Source: Syngnathus acus
Lineage: Eukaryota; Chordata; Actinopteri; Syngnathiformes; Syngnathidae
Direction: 5' to 3'
DNA length: 64,000 bases
Assembly: GCF_901709675.1 (NCBI RefSeq)
Contig: NC_051103.1
Location: 541,501 to 605,500, forward strand
Each line of letters begins with the position of its first letter. The first letter of the stretch is position 1. Positions 63,231 to 64,000 of this stretch are shown here, piece by piece. Position numbers and translations under genes: made by a program. A model generated the notes under the pieces. The model saw only the letters and a program-made list of their open reading frames with translations. It was not told the DNA's origin and ran no database searches.

Positions 63231-64000
63231 ACATGTACAGATTGCTGTTGCTCTCTCTTCAATCCCCTTTTGACCTCGAAAGAGGTCAACAACAACACAA
63301 AACCATGTTACAGATGAGTGATGACAAAGACAGCAAGAGCACAATAAAATAACACTAACAGACTAAATGATAGGGGACGGGTTGGGGATCATGAAGGGTG
63401 ATACATGATAAAACTTCAAACAATCATCATCGTTTTAAAGTCCGCTTTCCAGGCGCCGCTGGGTTGGACTGGGTTCTCGATATGGCCGTCTCTAGCCATA
63501 CTGAGAATTTTTGGAGCAAAACTTTTTACAGCCGGATGCCCTTCCTGACGCTAACCCAAAGGGAAATTGATTTTCTGTCGGGGTTGACTCCCTTAGCCCA
63601 TTCCTCTCCCGAGGAGCCCACTGGGCAGTGGTACTATTTAACCCATAGTTGGGGGCTGGTTCGTGGGCACCAGGGCGTGTCCACACACCGGTGGGCCTGC
63701 GTGCCGCACGTCTAGGGGCCAAACCTCCTCCGAGTCCCTTGTAGTTTAGCCTGGGTCCGTGTTGTACCCAGTTACCATGTGTCGCCGCGTGGAGGCACTA
63801 CATAGGGCTTGCTGTTAGAGAGGCTATGTACTGGCAGGGAGAGACTTACGCACTCGGCTCTCCCGTTCGCATACTGCTAGCCAGCGGTGAGGGTTGACAG
63901 TGAGAAGTGACATGCACTGGACACTCCACCAACACACTAGACGCATCACAACAACCCGACTTGGTGTTATGAAGTCAGACACAAACAATGACAGCGATAA
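63231..64000. repeat. retroposon-like repeat, gene-free end of window
   Basis: 63500-63720 contains 'ccggatgcccttcctgacgc' (inverse of 3132-3151) within a repeat-like region. 63231-63420 and 63860-64000 show no recognised feature. Frames at 63398-63715 and 63492-63722 overlap the repeat and have no support. Confidence 0.45.

Noticed and set aside
1-64000. CRISPR arrays, operons, phage or plasmid genes
   Set aside because: The tandem repeats are microsatellites or MITE units, and splice-bounded exons, SINEs and LINEs show that this is a vertebrate nuclear sequence.

Overview
This window is vertebrate, almost certainly teleost fish, nuclear DNA. It holds almost no conserved host coding sequence and a very dense, deeply nested set of transposable elements: L2-, RTE- and Rex1/CR1-type LINEs, one tRNA-derived SINE family in nine copies, Tc1, Tigger-like and many hAT elements, a Ty1/copia element and an endogenous retrovirus. 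The (GATG)n-tailed LINE, the L2 tails and this SINE are typical of ray-finned fish. The species cannot be read from the sequence. No prokaryotic genes, CRISPR arrays or operons are present.

Host gene. Two phase-0 exons (21369-21515 and 21604-21663) and a phase-0 terminal exon (58060-58110) on the + strand read as the charged, helical C-terminus of one protein that I cannot name. They would be separated by an intron of about 36 kb made almost entirely of transposons. A second possible terminal exon lies at 60309-60493.

Layout. 1-4.6 kb: antisense L2 LINE piece, microsatellite, a hAT element inside an older DNA element, a BED-finger fragment and a SINE. 4.6-21.35 kb: footprint of one endogenous retrovirus on the - strand: LTR, env remnants, a pol trace, a gag matrix start, a tRNA-His-type primer site and the second LTR. 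It is broken up by a near full-length L2 LINE, several hAT elements and three TA-flanked MITEs. It ends 18 bp before the first recognised exon. 21.7-29.4 kb: a DNA element carrying a solo LTR, a Tc1 transposon with one stop codon, a Tigger-like element and a folded-back hAT. 29.4-31.65 kb: antisense L2-type LINE.

31.8-48.4 kb is a multi-level nest. An RTE-like LINE (-) is split by a hAT that holds a Tigger-like element that holds a younger LINE of the same RTE-like family. The LINE is split again by a Ty1/copia element, which holds a Rex1/CR1-like LINE that itself carries a SINE, a solo LTR and a hAT. 48.4-57.8 kb: LINE debris, a 1.6-kb solo LTR, a hAT containing an L2 LINE and a SINE, and an LTR locus that shares about 1.28 kb in inverted orientation with 22.7-24.0 kb. 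57.8-64 kb: the terminal exon, microsatellites, a SINE, a Tigger-like element, an L1/Tx1-like LINE and other repeats.

Most insertions are dated relative to one another by target-site duplications that I could read directly: 8 bp for hAT, TA for Tc1/Tigger/MITEs, 4 or 5 bp for LTRs and 11 bp for one LINE. I found no new functional system. The notable content is the nesting order, the retroviral remnant beside an exon, the LTR patch duplication and the half-tRNA-primed copia element.
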